Source of the DNA: Macrostomum hystrix
Lineage: Eukaryota > Platyhelminthes > Macrostomidae
Direction: 5' to 3'
NCBI GenBank assembly: GCA_950097015.1
Contig: CATNEN010000039.1
Span: 12,006,001-12,070,000 of the forward strand
DNA length: 64,000 bases
A program made the position numbers and the translations under genes. This document shows positions 54,001 to 64,000 of the stretch, one piece after another. Position 1 is the first letter of the stretch. The number at the start of each line of letters is the position of its first letter. The notes under the pieces were generated by a model, which did no database searches, had not been told where the DNA came from, and worked only from the letters and a program-made list of their open reading frames with translations.

Positions 54001-57000
54001 AGCCGGACTGAGGATCGATGTCGAGCGGCTGCGTGCGGGGAAACAGGGTGAGAATGGCAGGTTGAGAGAGGGTGAGAATGGCGGGTTGAGAGAGGGTGAG
54101 AATGGCAGGTTGAAAGAGGGTGAGAATGGCAGGTTGAGACAGGGTGAGAATGGCAGGTTGAGACAGGGTGAGAATGGCAGGTTGAGAGAGGGTGAGAATG
54201 GCAGGTTGAGACAGGGTGAGAATGGCAGGTTGTAAGAGGGTGAGAATGGCAGGTTGAGAGAGGGTGAGAATGGCAGGTTGTAAGAGGGTGAGAATGGCAG
54301 GTTGAGACAGGGTGAGAATGGCAGGTTGTAAGAGGGTGAGAATGGCAGGTTGAGACAGGCAGAATTGGTGGGGCAGAGCTGTGTGCTGAAGCAGAGACTT
54401 TCTCACCCTGGGCCCAGCAGGCTGCTGCTGGCTACCCGCCTGTTGCCATGCTGTAACCGCCCTGTTGTAGGCTCCGGCCGGATCAAAGGCGGCCGCCTCG
54501 TCCTGGGCGCCCCAGCGGGCAACATCATCGCGCACCTCCGGGCAGTTCTCGTAGACTCCGCTGTCGTTGGCCAGTTCCAGCACAACCCGACGCTCGCCAG
54601 CCGCGGCAGCCTTCTGGGCCGCCTCGGACATGAACCGCTGCTTGGCCAGTGTGGCACACTTGCCTTCTGCGTACAGGCGGTAGTCCTCGGCAGCCGATGG
54701 ATCCGGGCGGACAACGTCGGGCAGCTGAACAGGATCGTTTTCGTAAACACCGCCTTCGCCTTCGTCAAGGCGTATCGGCTAAAAAATAGGTTAGGTTAGC
54801 ATTGTTTAAACTTCAGGCAACATTCGGCTTGAAATCTGCGGTGAGGTTTGGGGTGAAATTCGATGGGAGTTTTGGAGGGTGAGTGGCAGAGCGGTTAACG
54901 GTTAAGGCCACGCGCAGCCGCGGAGAGAAGGCTTGGGGGCTTGTCGTGCAATTTACGCCAACCTCCAAGGCACAGTGAGAGTGTACACTGCTTGACGATG
55001 AGAAAGTCAGGGCAGATGTACACACCAGTGTGAGGGTATGCCTGCGTACAGTATCTGTGCGCGTGTGTGCTCAAGGAGTAAGCGAAATGGGCAGAAATGG
55101 GCAGAACTCTACCCAGGGTAGGGTTCAGGGTGAGGTTTAGGGTAGGATTCAGGGTAGGGTTCAGGGTAGGGTTCAGGGTGAGGTTTAGGTGAGGTTCAGG
55201 GTAGGGTTCAGGGTAGGGTTGAGGGTGAGGTTCAGGGTAGGATTCAGGGTGAGGTTCAGGGTAGGATTCAGGGTAGGGTTCAGGGTAGGGTTCAGGGTGA
55301 GGTTCAGGGTAGGGTTCAGGGTGAGGTTCAGGGTAGTATTCAAGGTAGGGTTCAGGGTGAGGTTCAGGGTAGGGTTCAGGGTGAGGTTCAGGGTAGGATT
55401 CAGGGTGAGGTTCAGGGTAGGATTCAGGGTGAGGTTCAGGGTGAGGTTCAGGGTAGGGTTCAGGGTTGAGGTTCAGAGTAGGATTCAGGGTGAGGTTTAG
55501 GGTAGGATTCAGGGTAGGATTCAGGGTAGGTTTCAGGGTGAGGTTCAGGGTAGGGTTCAGGGTGAGGTTCAGGGTAGGATTCAAGGTAGGGTTCAGGGTA
55601 GGGTTCAGGGTGAGGTTCAGGGTAGGATTCAGGGTGAGGTTCAGGGTAGGGTTCAGGGCGAGGTTCAGTGTAGGATTCAGGGTGAGGTTCAGGGTAGGGT
55701 TCAGGGTAGGGTTCAGGGTGAGGTTCAGGGTAGGATTCAGGGTGAGGTTCAGGGTAGGGTTCAGGGCGAGGTTCAGTGTAGGATTCAGGGTGAGGTTCAG
55801 GGAAGGGTTCAGGGTGAGGTTCAGGGTAGGGTTCAGGGTTGACGTTCAGAGTAGTATTCAGGGTTAGGTTCAGGGTAGGATTCAGGGTAGGATTCAGGGT
55901 ATGGTTCAGGGTAGGGTTCAGGGTGAGGATTCAGTGTAGGGTTCAGGGTGAGGTGCAGGGTAGGATTCAAGGTAGGGTTCAGGGTAGGTTTCAGGGTGAG
56001 GTTCAGGGTAGGATTCAGGGTGAGGTTCAGGGTAGGGTTCAGGGTGAGGTTCAGGGTAGGATTCAGGGTAGGGTTCAGGGTGAGGTGCAGGGTAGGATTC
56101 AAGGTAGGGTTCAGGGTAGGTTTCAGGGTGAGGTTCAGGGTAGGATTCAGGGTGAGGTTCAGGGTAGGGTTCAGGGTGAGGTTCAGGGTAGGATTCAGGG
56201 TAGGGTTCAGGGTGAGATTCAGGGTAGGATTCAGGTACAATTAGGGATGAAGGGATGAGGATAAGGGTGACGAATGATATTCTCAAGCTTCTGTTCTGAG
56301 TTAAGTTACATTGCGCTTACCCGTCTCTCAACGACCTTCTGTTGCTGCGACTCTTGAAGAAATTTCTCCTTCAGCCTCTTTGTGTACTGCTGCTCGTGCT
56401 GTTCCTGAAGGCTGTTAGCTGGCTGGCCGCTGCGGACAACACCGTCGGGTAGCGGCGCCGGATCGTTCTCGTACACGGCTGTGGCAGACTGTGAGGCGAA
56501 GGTCTGTATCTCTTGCTGCAGCCGGGGAGAGAGGGAAATGGCGGGATGATTGATCAGCTGCTGAACGGATGGCGAGAGAATCGGGCTGGCGGCTGACTGA
56601 GGCGGCACGGCAGATGCAGGCGGGATTTGAGTCGAGCCAGGTGAGCAGGCGGCATGCGAGACGGCGTTGAACTGCGCGCTCATGAGCAGTTCATGAGCAG
56701 TTCATGAGCAGTTCACGAGCAGAGCATGAGCATGTATGCTCATGAGCTCAAGGCAGAAACACACAAAATGTACAGGCGAGCAAGTGTCACAACATGCTAA
56801 CGAGTTAGAGCTTATGGGATGCGACACAAATTTAAGTTGCGTTTAGTTCAATCAAAAAATTTAAAATATTTTTCAATACGTTAACAATTAAACTAAACTA
56901 AAAAACTACGAGTTGAAAAAAATGCCGAGAATGCAAATTTGTGAAAGAAAAAGAGAGGTGCACAGCAATGTCGCAGAAAAAAACGCAGACATAAGGCTTT

Positions 57001-60000
57001 GCAAGCAAAAACTACGGGACAAAAATAAAACATGTTTTGCAAAAAGCATGCAATCTTGCTTAGAGGGAGAAATATAAAAACAACGCGGTCACACATCTGC
57101 AATGTCAAACACACAGAGAGCTCAAATAGGAGGGCCAACTCACGTGTGGATCTACTTTGTTCTGTAAAGGCCGTTTGGTTTCCTCTTCGAGTGCTTTTTC
57201 CCACATCGAGCTGATGCGGGAACCCTGATTGTTATTATAGCGATGCTGGAGTTGGTGACTAGGTTTAGAAATCCCTGATTGTTATTATAGCGATGCTGGA
57301 GTTGGTGACTAGGTTTAGAAATCCCTGATTGTTATTATAGCGATGCTGGAGTTGGTGACTAGGTTTAGAAATCCCTGATTGTTATTATAGCGATGCTGGA
57401 GTTGGTGACTAGGTTTAGAAATCCCTGATTGTTATTATAGCGATGCTGGAGTTGGTGACTAGGTTTAGAAATCCCTGATTGTTATTATAGCGATGCTGGA
57501 GTTGGTGACTAGGTTTAGAAATCCCTGATTGTTATTATAGCGATGCTGGAGTTGGTGACTAGGTTTAGAAATCCCTGATTGTTATTATAGCGATGCTGGA
57601 GTTGGTGACTAGGTTTAGAAATCCCTGATTGTTATTATAGCGATGCTGGAGTTGGTGACTAGGTTTAGAAATCCCTGATTGTTATTATAGCGATGCTGGA
57701 GTTGGTGACTAGGTTTAGAAGTCCCTGATTGTTATTATAGCGATGCTGGAGTTGGTGACTAGGTTTAGAAATCCCTGATTGTTATTATTAAATGAATTTT
57801 TTTAAAACCGATGGCACAGTTTTGACAGCACTACTATTAAGTAGGCAGAGACGGGAAGTGGCAGACACATTTGGCGCTCACCGATCTAGGCCGAACGGAG
57901 CCGTTGTCCTTGGCAGGCGGCTGGTGGTTGCCATTCTGTTGCTCCATCTCGCGGAAGCGAGCAAGAACGTTGCGGCTGCTACCGGGTGCTGGGCGATCGT
58001 CCGAGTCGCCGTTGTCATAGCAACGGACAACATCTGGCGGCAGCTCCTGGGGCTGACTTTCAACAACGCCAGCGCTGCCCTCACGCGGCGGGGTGAAGCG
58101 CTTTGGCTTCTCAGAGTGCGGCCTCTCCTTCTCGCTGGTGGCTGTCTCGTAGCGATGCTTAGCCGACTGGAGGCCGGCGTAGTACACCTGTTGCAAATCC
58201 CAAAGATAGGATATTTTAATATGATATACTTACAAGATTTACAGAGGCATGTATTGTGAAACACTTGACTGGTGTGCCAACGACAAGTGATTTCAGTGAT
58301 CGTTTTTCCTCTCAGCTAGGTATGACATCAGAAATATGCCTTGGATGTCTATGGCCTAACCTCATCGATCTTCGATAACAAGTTAAGTGCAACGCGGGGA
58401 TTTTTAGCATGATTTTAGAGTTTATTAATGCCTTTCTTTGCCACAGACTGTAGAAAGCACCCAGTAATGACCACAGCCGTCTATTTCTCTGTGTCCGTAC
58501 CAAAAGTAAATAGTCTGCTACCTTCTTAGCTTAGATATGCCTATGGCCGAATAAAAACATTTGTTCACAATAGCAAGGCTGTGACTATAAGCGATCATGA
58601 AGAGGTGAAGTAGCCCTCGTTGCTGTGATTGCAACAGCTGGACTAAAAGGGAGCTATATTGTTGCCTGGCGAACAAAACAATTGTGAGCTAAACATAACA
58701 GAGAAACGTGAAATGAAGTGACAATGATATAGACTTTAATTAAGGTGAGAAGTGAAAATGCTGCTTAGCAGCTCAAATATCGAGGAAAAATATGAACCAT
58801 CTTGAGTACCCCAGACTGGAGTTGAGTCTGCTCAAGCTGGACAGTGCCAAACTCGCCGTAGGATGGGAATTCCGGAGCGCAGGACAGCTGCGCTGACACC
58901 CTGGGATGACGCGTTTCGCCACCTGATGCAAGTTTATGTTGCTTAGCAACCACCTGGGACGTATCAACCATTATTCTAGTTGGTTGCCTAGCAGAAGAGT
59001 CAGGCGAAACTATCACAAGAGGTTGAGAAGCTGCAGACAGCGGAGCAGAGACAGCCGACAATTGCATAGCAACAGGCAGTGGCAACGAAAAAGCAGCCGG
59101 AGGCTGCATGGAAACGAACTGTTGCCTAGCAACCGGAAGAAGCGATGTAATCGAACTTTGCCTAGCAACCAGTGGTCGCATAGCAACCGCCTGTTGAGCA
59201 ATAAAAAGTTCATCTACTGGCGAATGCGACTCATCGAATGACAGTTGCTTAGCAACCGTCTTTGACTCATCAGCTGGCGACTGTATTGTGGTAACCGACA
59301 GTTGCCTAGCAACCGCCTTCAGTTGAACTGTGGCCTTGGATGTTTTCGATGCGGCGAAAAACTCCGGAAGCTAAGTTAGATTTGAAACGGATAATGAGCA
59401 GGAGACCGCGTAAGTCTTTATTACGAGCGTACTATCGACTTAAGATAGCGGGTTTCTCCAGAAAATTATAGAGTGCAATTCTTGACCTTGACCTGACCTC
59501 CTTGACTTGCGTGCATCGTCAGTTTCTATTTTTAGATATAAATTTAGACCGTTCTAATTTTACCATCATGGTTCTCGTATGCCTGACAAAACTCCCTCGG
59601 CTGACGTCAGTTTCTATTTTTAGATAATAATAAAAATAGAGACCGTTCTATTTTTAGCAACACGGTTCTCGTATGCGTGTCAAAACTCCCTCGTCACGTG
59701 AACGCATAACTGACGTCAGTTTCTATTTTTAGATGCAGCAAATTATTTTGGGACTATAGTTCAAAAAATTCTTGGCACTTCTATTTTTAGCTAAAGGAAA
59801 CTGCTTTACGCTTTTTATTAGAGCAAAGGCAAGTGCACTTAAATAAGCTATTTTTTAACTCTCACCTTCTCCTTACGCTTCGACGGAGAAGCCGGTGGCT
59901 GCTCTTCGAAGGACTCAAAACGCGACTTGATGTTGCTCAGCTTTGGGACGTGGCCGCCGTTCTCAACTGACTCATCGCCGCTGCTAGCTGTGGGAAGCCA

Positions 60001-63000
60001 ATTTGATCAAATGTGTACTTTTATGTTGGCGTGTCGACAGAAAGAAATTAAACGATAGAACATTAAGCGCTGGCACATCAAACACTGGCAGGTTAATAAT
60101 TATTAAGGCATGCAAACCTAGGGCCGTGTTAACTGGTACGACATTAGCATCGCTGACACTGTAGCTGCCTGAAATATTGCATGTGGAAGGGGGAACAATA
60201 CATTAATTTGGCCCTGTCATGGATTCCAGCTTAGAGACTTAATTGCGAGCTTGATAACAATAATGCCTCACCTTTCAGCTTGAACAGTTCAATGTAGTGG
60301 GGCTGGCAATACAGTTGATTCTCCATGATGGCGAAATTTCCAACGCTGATATGAAAAATAAGGATAACAATGGGTTGGGTTTGACGAGCTCTTTAAGGAG
60401 TAGCATTTTACTAGTAATTACCTAAGCTGGCGCTGGCATTTGTGACAACGATAGCAGGCCTTATGATAGACGTGGCCATCTGAGGCCAGGCGTTCCATCG
60501 GGTACACTCTCCTGCGGCACATCTTGCAGCAGTCGGCGCCGCCCTGAGCCCGGTTAAAATAAAGTTTTATTTATGCACAATAATATGTCTACTAACAGTA
60601 GTGCTGGTGAATTCCACGAGAGAAAAATGTGCAGAAATAGAAAAAGAGAAATTATACATATACACCTAGCCCGGTTTGGGCCAGATATAGTCGGTGGAAC
60701 AATGGCTTACAAATGCTGTGTACAACTGATTAGTCTGAGGACTGGGAAGAATGCCACACACATTCCGCTATAAGATCCCATACAAGTGCTTTAAAGTAAA
60801 ATAAGCATAAATTGAATTGACTATAATCGAAACACAATGCATTTGATTAATCTAGCCGTGAAGGTAAAATGAACAGACACAGGCGCGCACAATTCTGTAG
60901 CTGATTATTGCGGCAGTTTCCATATCCGGGACTAGATTCTCGGACCAGAAGCCCATTGTTTCAATCTGTGACGAAGATAGTGGAGCCGATTTCTAGTTTC
61001 TAGCAACGCTTTGCTAATTACAACTATTAACAGTAGAACAGCAAGTGGGAGTGTTTCCCCCTCAAGAACACGGGCCAACTTTTTGTTGCGCATCTTCTGA
61101 AACAAGAATCAAGTCCCCAGCTCTGCAGACCGTCGAGATATTCAATGGTTCTGGCAGAAGGTAGGATTTTTGCCGTAAGCGCTAGTGAATTTCATACATC
61201 CCTATACAGGAATTAGCACTTCAAAATTTATCAGCATGTCACCCGAATGTGCCTGCATCATCCTACTGTTAATATTCCGTAATCGGTTCGCTAGGACATA
61301 AAGAAACGTGTAACATAAAGTGCGCCTGTATGATTCGTGCGCTAAACAACAAATTACTATCTAAAGAAGGTATATAATAATAGGAATAGACCAGCTTAGA
61401 ATAGGAATAAAAAGTCCATATGCAGCTAATTACATAGCTGGATCTGGCACACGAGGCGGTGCTGTTGTGCCTAAATAGGCTGGAGGCAGGCTTGCCGCCG
61501 TACTGTACACTGATGTCCTCCTGCAGCTGCCGCCGGTGATAAAACTCTCTCTGAGAACATGACAGCCAGATAGGTTTAGGGCTAGATATTATTTAGCCGG
61601 AGACAGTCACACAGACAGACAGACAGGTAACCAAATAATGCAGATCACTGTCTCACCTGCTGACTGAGTGTTGAATGGCTACTGTAGCCGCTCTCCATAC
61701 GACTGGACCCAACTTCGTCTCCATTAGTAGACTCGTTGGTTGCCATGGCGAAGCCGCACTGCTGACGATCCTGCTCGTCGAACTGGTCTTCTTCGTCTTG
61801 ACGGGCGCGATGGTGCAGGAGGAAGAGGAGGAGGGGTGGGTGGGGCACAGCAAACTGCAGGCAGGCGATGTCATGCGCGCGAGAACGTGGGACTTCGCAG
61901 CATTCGCCAATTATCGCAACCCCATTTAATATGGCTATGCAAGGCCTGTAAACTTACTATTTAATGCATGTACGAGCGACATTGACCCGTGACGATCAAA
62001 ATCCAGACCTAGCAAATCTAAATAATCTACGAAAGCTCCCAAAGTGTTTTCTCCGCAGAAGCCGATGTGCATAATTCCCCGCCGATGACACAGCGACCGA
62101 ACTAGTGCCATTGGGAATGCGAAAAGGATGCCGGAAATTTATTTGGGAAAATTTAAGACACACACGCCGACACATACTAGTCGCTATTCCCATCAGCCTA
62201 TCGATCGGGTACGGGAGAGAAAGGTAGAAAGAATTAAGACAGAATGATTAAATATTTAACTAGCTGGCCTCTCTATTATTAAGGAGAAAAACAATAGGGT
62301 AGTAAGGATAATAAAATCAATAATCTGAATAGTAAATGCCAACGCACTGCCGAACTATTGTATGAATAACATAGGGATGAGTGGCAGAGCGGTTCATAGC
62401 TGAGGATGGGGCTCATGGATGCTTGACTGCCTGAGGATGTGGCTGATGGATGCTTGCCTACCTGAGGATGGGGCTCATGGATGCTTGACTACCTGAGGAT
62501 GTGGCCGATAGATGCTTGACTACCTGAGGATGTGGCTGATGGATGCTTGACTACCTGAGGATGTGGCTGATGGATGCTTGACTTACCTGAGGATGGGGCT
62601 GATGGATGCTTGACTACCTGAGGATGGGGCTGATGGATGCTTGACTGCCTGAGGATGTGGCTGATGGATGCTTGACTACCTGAGGATGGGGCTGATGGAT
62701 GCTTGACTACCTGAGGATGTGGCTGATGGATGCTTGACTACCTGAGGATAGGGCTGCTGGATGCTTGGCTCTAGAAAACGGGTGCTTGATTGTCTGCGGA
62801 GTTAAATATCAGAGCGGTCTAACGCGTTTGCGTCTCGCACCAAGGTCCCTGAGCTCGATTACGCAGTGAGGCGACATTAATTTGGGGCGCAGCCGCGGAG
62901 AGAAGGCTTGGGGGCTTGTCGTACAGTTTACAAACTGGAGGGCCGACCTATAAAGCTCAGTGAAAGTGTACACTGCCTGACAATGAGAAAGCCAGGGCAG

Positions 63001-63649
63001 ATGTACACACCTGTGTGTGCATGCCTGCGTACGGTATCTGTGTGGGTGTGTGTTCAGGAGTCAGCGAAATGGGCAGAATTGCCTCCTCGCTGGCTTGCAG
63101 GTCTAGTGTCATCATATGATGCGCCAGTGGGCCCGCAGCGCTCCAGCAAAAATATTTTTTGTATGAATGGCGTCACCGGGCCACCTACAATAGGCCCTAC
63201 AAATTCTGTAGCGCAGCTAGCCACAGTGCGCAGTTCAGAATTGACTAACTGCATCAAGTAAATGTCAACTATTAAAAAACATGTGTAACAGTAGAAGCAC
63301 AGCACACAAAACATTGGTCAGCAGAAAAAATGTCATGCAATTACTTTTTGTTTTTTTATCTATGCATTTTGAGCTAGTTAAAATGGATAGGAAAAGAAAC
63401 GACAGAAAAATAGTCCTCAGAAATTCGTTTGACGAGTTAGAGCAGCGTTTGAGTCGGAGAAGCGTTTTAGCCGCTAACGATGGGTTTAAAACAACCATTT
63501 CAAGCTTCTTCTTATCTTACAAATATTTCTCTCTCTGATGACTCACCAGCAACTTGCTGATCTTCCGGCTCGAGATTCTGCTGCTGCTGACTGTCTAGAG
63601 TCCCTGGACTGACCTGCTCCAGCTGCTGAGAGTCGTTAGCTACGGCTTC
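51025..63649 (-). CDS. EPLIN/LIMA1-like LIM protein with six repeated acidic modules (5' incomplete)
   Basis: Exons on the minus strand: 63547-63649, 61657-61796, 61434-61550, 60422-60543, 60272-60345, 59866-59987, 58810-59370, 57882-58187, 56321-56515, 54407-54778, 53720-54028, 51025-51477 (TGA). Phases close; about 957 residues from the first exon seen. One LIM domain ([14 protein letters not shown]...[20 protein letters not shown]...[15 protein letters not shown]) is closest to EPLIN/LIMA1. It is followed by [15 protein letters not shown], a Val/Ala/Gln-rich exon, and six modules of the form VYENxPxxLPDxVR, each before an Ala/Arg/Gln-rich probable helix; the last exon ends in a Gln run. 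Probably an actin-cytoskeleton scaffold. The true N-terminus is upstream or beyond the window. The 58810 donor and the first exon are the least certain junctions. Confidence 0.8.
51644..52368. mobile_element. hAT-like MITE with internal minisatellite, last intron of the LIM gene
   Basis: Ends CAGGGGTTGGCAAACTT and AAGTTCGCCAACCCCTG are nearly perfect terminal inverted repeats of hAT type. Flanks ATCCACGG / ATCCTGAT share only the first four bases, so a target duplication is weak. The interior from 51725 to 52310 is a 16-bp array (GAGATGAGACACGGGA and variants with GAGATTAGACAGGGGA). A related copy with few units is at 17651-17896. Confidence 0.82.
51725..52312. repeat. 16-bp minisatellite inside the hAT-like MITE
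   Basis: About 35 units of GAGATGAGACACGGGA, with alternating variants (TTAG for TGAG, CAGTAGA, CTGGGGA, CATGGGA) that form local blocks. It decays toward 52312. Confidence 0.9.
53153..53497 (-). mobile_element. SINE family 1, full copy, minus strand, last intron of the LIM gene
   Basis: Reverse complement begins GGTGTGAGTGGCAGAGCGGT and has all family-1 blocks to GGCTGCGGGTCTGGTGTCAC and GTGCCACTGCCCGC. No long A/T tail. Confidence 0.92.
53518..53602. repeat. (CAGA/CAGG)n microsatellite
   Basis: About 20 tetranucleotides, CAGA and CAGG mixed, next to the SINE head in the last intron of the LIM gene. Confidence 0.95.
54045..54362. repeat. 24-bp minisatellite in an intron of the LIM gene
   Basis: 13 units of GTGAGAATGGCAGGTTGAGA followed by GAGG, with variants (GACAGG, AAGAGG). 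It fills almost the whole 378-bp intron between exons 54407-54778 and 53720-54028. Being a multiple of three and stop-free, it leaves the two exons joined in one open frame on the minus strand. Confidence 0.94.
54875..55100 (+). mobile_element. SINE family 1, copy with internal deletion
   Basis: GGGTGAGTGGCAGAGCGGTTA joins directly to CGCGCAGCCGCGGAGAGAAGG, so the anticodon-to-B-box part is lost. The body runs to GTAAGCGAAATGGGCAG. Confidence 0.87.
55115..56250. repeat. 12-bp TTCAGGGTAGGG-type array in an intron of the LIM gene
   Basis: About 95 units of AGGGTnnGGTTC. Two main variants (AGGGTAGGATTC / AGGGTGAGGTTC; some units 11-13 bp) interleave in a higher-order order, and a block around 55940-56060 recurs at 56060-56180. 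G-rich on the plus strand. Open frames here are by-products. Confidence 0.95.
57215..57790. repeat. 50-bp minisatellite in an intron of the LIM gene
   Basis: About 11.5 units of 50 bp (AATCCCTGATTGTTATTATA, GCGATGCTGG, AGTTGGTGACTAGGTTTAGA). All units are identical by eye except one base (AAGTCC for AAATCC near 57721), suggesting recent expansion. Confidence 0.96.
58938..59313. promoter_or_regulatory. Eight X-box-like GTTGCCTAGCAAC sites within a coding exon
   Basis: Sites at 58938, 58983, 59061, 59121, 59157, 59175, 59244 and 59301 match or nearly match (G)TTGC(C/T)TAGCAAC, which fits the RFX X-box consensus GTNRCC-N-RGYAAC. On the coding (minus) strand they read GTTGCTAGGCAAC and encode VARQ or VAKQ. 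They may be coding repeats only; the regulatory reading is inference. Confidence 0.45.
61050..61262 (+). mobile_element. Foldback repeat fragment
   Basis: ACGGGCCAACTTTTTGTTGC, CCGTCGAGATATTCAATGG, TCTGGCAGAAGG and GAATGTGCCTGCATCAT match 11255-11410. It lies in an intron of the LIM gene. Confidence 0.7.
62373..63150 (+). mobile_element. SINE family 1 split by a minisatellite
   Basis: GGGATGAGTGGCAGAGCGGTT at 62373-62394, then a 31-bp array, then AGAGCGGTCTAACGCGTTTG from about 62810 and the complete family-1 body to GCCAGTGGGCCCGCAGC at about 63140. The overlap of AGAGCGGT on both sides of the array is kept. Confidence 0.87.
62395..62775. repeat. 31-bp minisatellite inside a SINE
   Basis: About 12 units of TGATGGATGCTTGACTACCT GAGGATGTGGC with G/T and CAT/GAT variants, located in intron DNA of the LIM gene. 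Confidence 0.95.
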
Positions 63650-64000
63650 CTGCAAGCGATGCAGAAAATCTAAGCGTTAAATGAGCCCAATTCAAGGCTT
63701 CATTTGTTGAAGGCAGGCATGCAAGATATAAATAACTGGCTAGAAAAATCCGGTTCCTTAAAATAAGAGTGAACTGCACTGGGCTCAAATACCAGAAAAA
63801 ATACCATTTACCATACTCGTTCAGTTCGGCCTTATCAAATATATGTGAATAATTACACGCTGTTGTAGAAGTGTCATTTACTATGAAAAGAAGAAGCAGG
63901 AGAGAGTACAGAGAGTAGACAAGATCTGGTGTGCTCATTGACAGTAACACCGTGAGAATCGTTGGCTGCCAGCTCAAGAGAATGTCTCTCTCCAGCTCCA
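63650..64000. other. Intron upstream of the first LIM-gene exon seen; window edge
   Basis: On the minus strand 63950-64000 has a coding-like run (LELAANDSHG) resembling EAVANDSQQ of the next exon, and may be another exon of the same gene running off the window, but no convincing splice site was found. Confidence 0.3.

Noticed and set aside
55189-56286. Many ORFs on both strands with NPTL / GFRV repeats
   Set aside because: Product of the 12-bp array inside an intron of the LIM gene.
57215-57790. Regularly spaced repeat as a CRISPR array
   Set aside because: 50-bp units are identical along their whole length, without variable spacers.
62395-62775. CRISPR-like array of 31-bp units
   Set aside because: Units are directly adjacent without unique spacers, in eukaryotic intron DNA: an ordinary minisatellite.

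Overview
The window is animal nuclear DNA: spliced genes with GT-AG introns, animal-specific protein families, and very dense transposon and minisatellite content. My best guess is a lophotrochozoan and probably a free-living flatworm such as Macrostomum. The hints are very short 5' leaders behind strong 3' splice acceptors (suggesting spliced-leader trans-splicing), repeat richness and local families of DEG/ENaC channels. The species is inference only; no marker here fixes it.

Layout. 1-495 is the 3' end of U1 snRNP protein C, and 1912-2298 is ribosomal protein eL22. 3077-10316 is a rearranged block: a broken channel first exon, a recent LINE insertion (3676-6808, minus, 13-bp target duplication), a dead 5'-truncated Ty3/gypsy element with one complete LTR (7178-10006, minus), and three copies of the same channel 5' flank. 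10371-19428 and 20408-28527 are two head-to-tail paralogous DEG/ENaC channel genes, 'A' (13 coding exons, about 1207 aa) and 'B' (12 coding exons, about 1047 aa). 29908-32233 (minus) is a third, inverted and broken copy ('C'). 34200-36268 encodes a secreted PAN-like plus glycine-rich protein. 42369-43376 and 46584-47591 are two almost identical single-exon genes for a secreted PAN-like plus LamG-like protein, with a third broken copy near 37090-37323. Between them are retroelement remnants. 51025-63649 (minus) is a multi-exon gene for a LIM protein whose LIM domain resembles EPLIN/LIMA1, followed by six repeated acidic 'VYENxPxxLPDVVR' modules.

Main discovery candidate. In both channel genes the extracellular finger region, between TM1 and the conserved CSFxGxxC palm motif, carries an inserted cassette read as kringle 1 - kringle 2. 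A complete WSC domain, on its own phase 1-1 exon, sits inside kringle 1 between its third and fourth cysteines. Kringle and WSC domains occur side by side in Kremen proteins, but I know of no WSC domain nested in a kringle and no DEG/ENaC channel with these domains. All splice junctions were checked by reading frame: exon phases close perfectly in both genes. Gene A also has a cytoplasmic tail made of a 24-bp coding minisatellite (22 octapeptide copies) that gene B lacks.

Genome dynamics. Paralogues share patches of near-identical DNA inside otherwise diverged sequence (channel exons 1, 2 and 8; the LamG-like genes over their whole coding region), which suggests gene conversion. Two tRNA-derived SINE families, a GGGTATTTCAAATACCC-type MITE, a foldback repeat and an hAT-like MITE that carries its own minisatellite are scattered through introns, with nesting (SINE in MITE, minisatellite in SINE). 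Many introns of the LIM gene hold different minisatellites.
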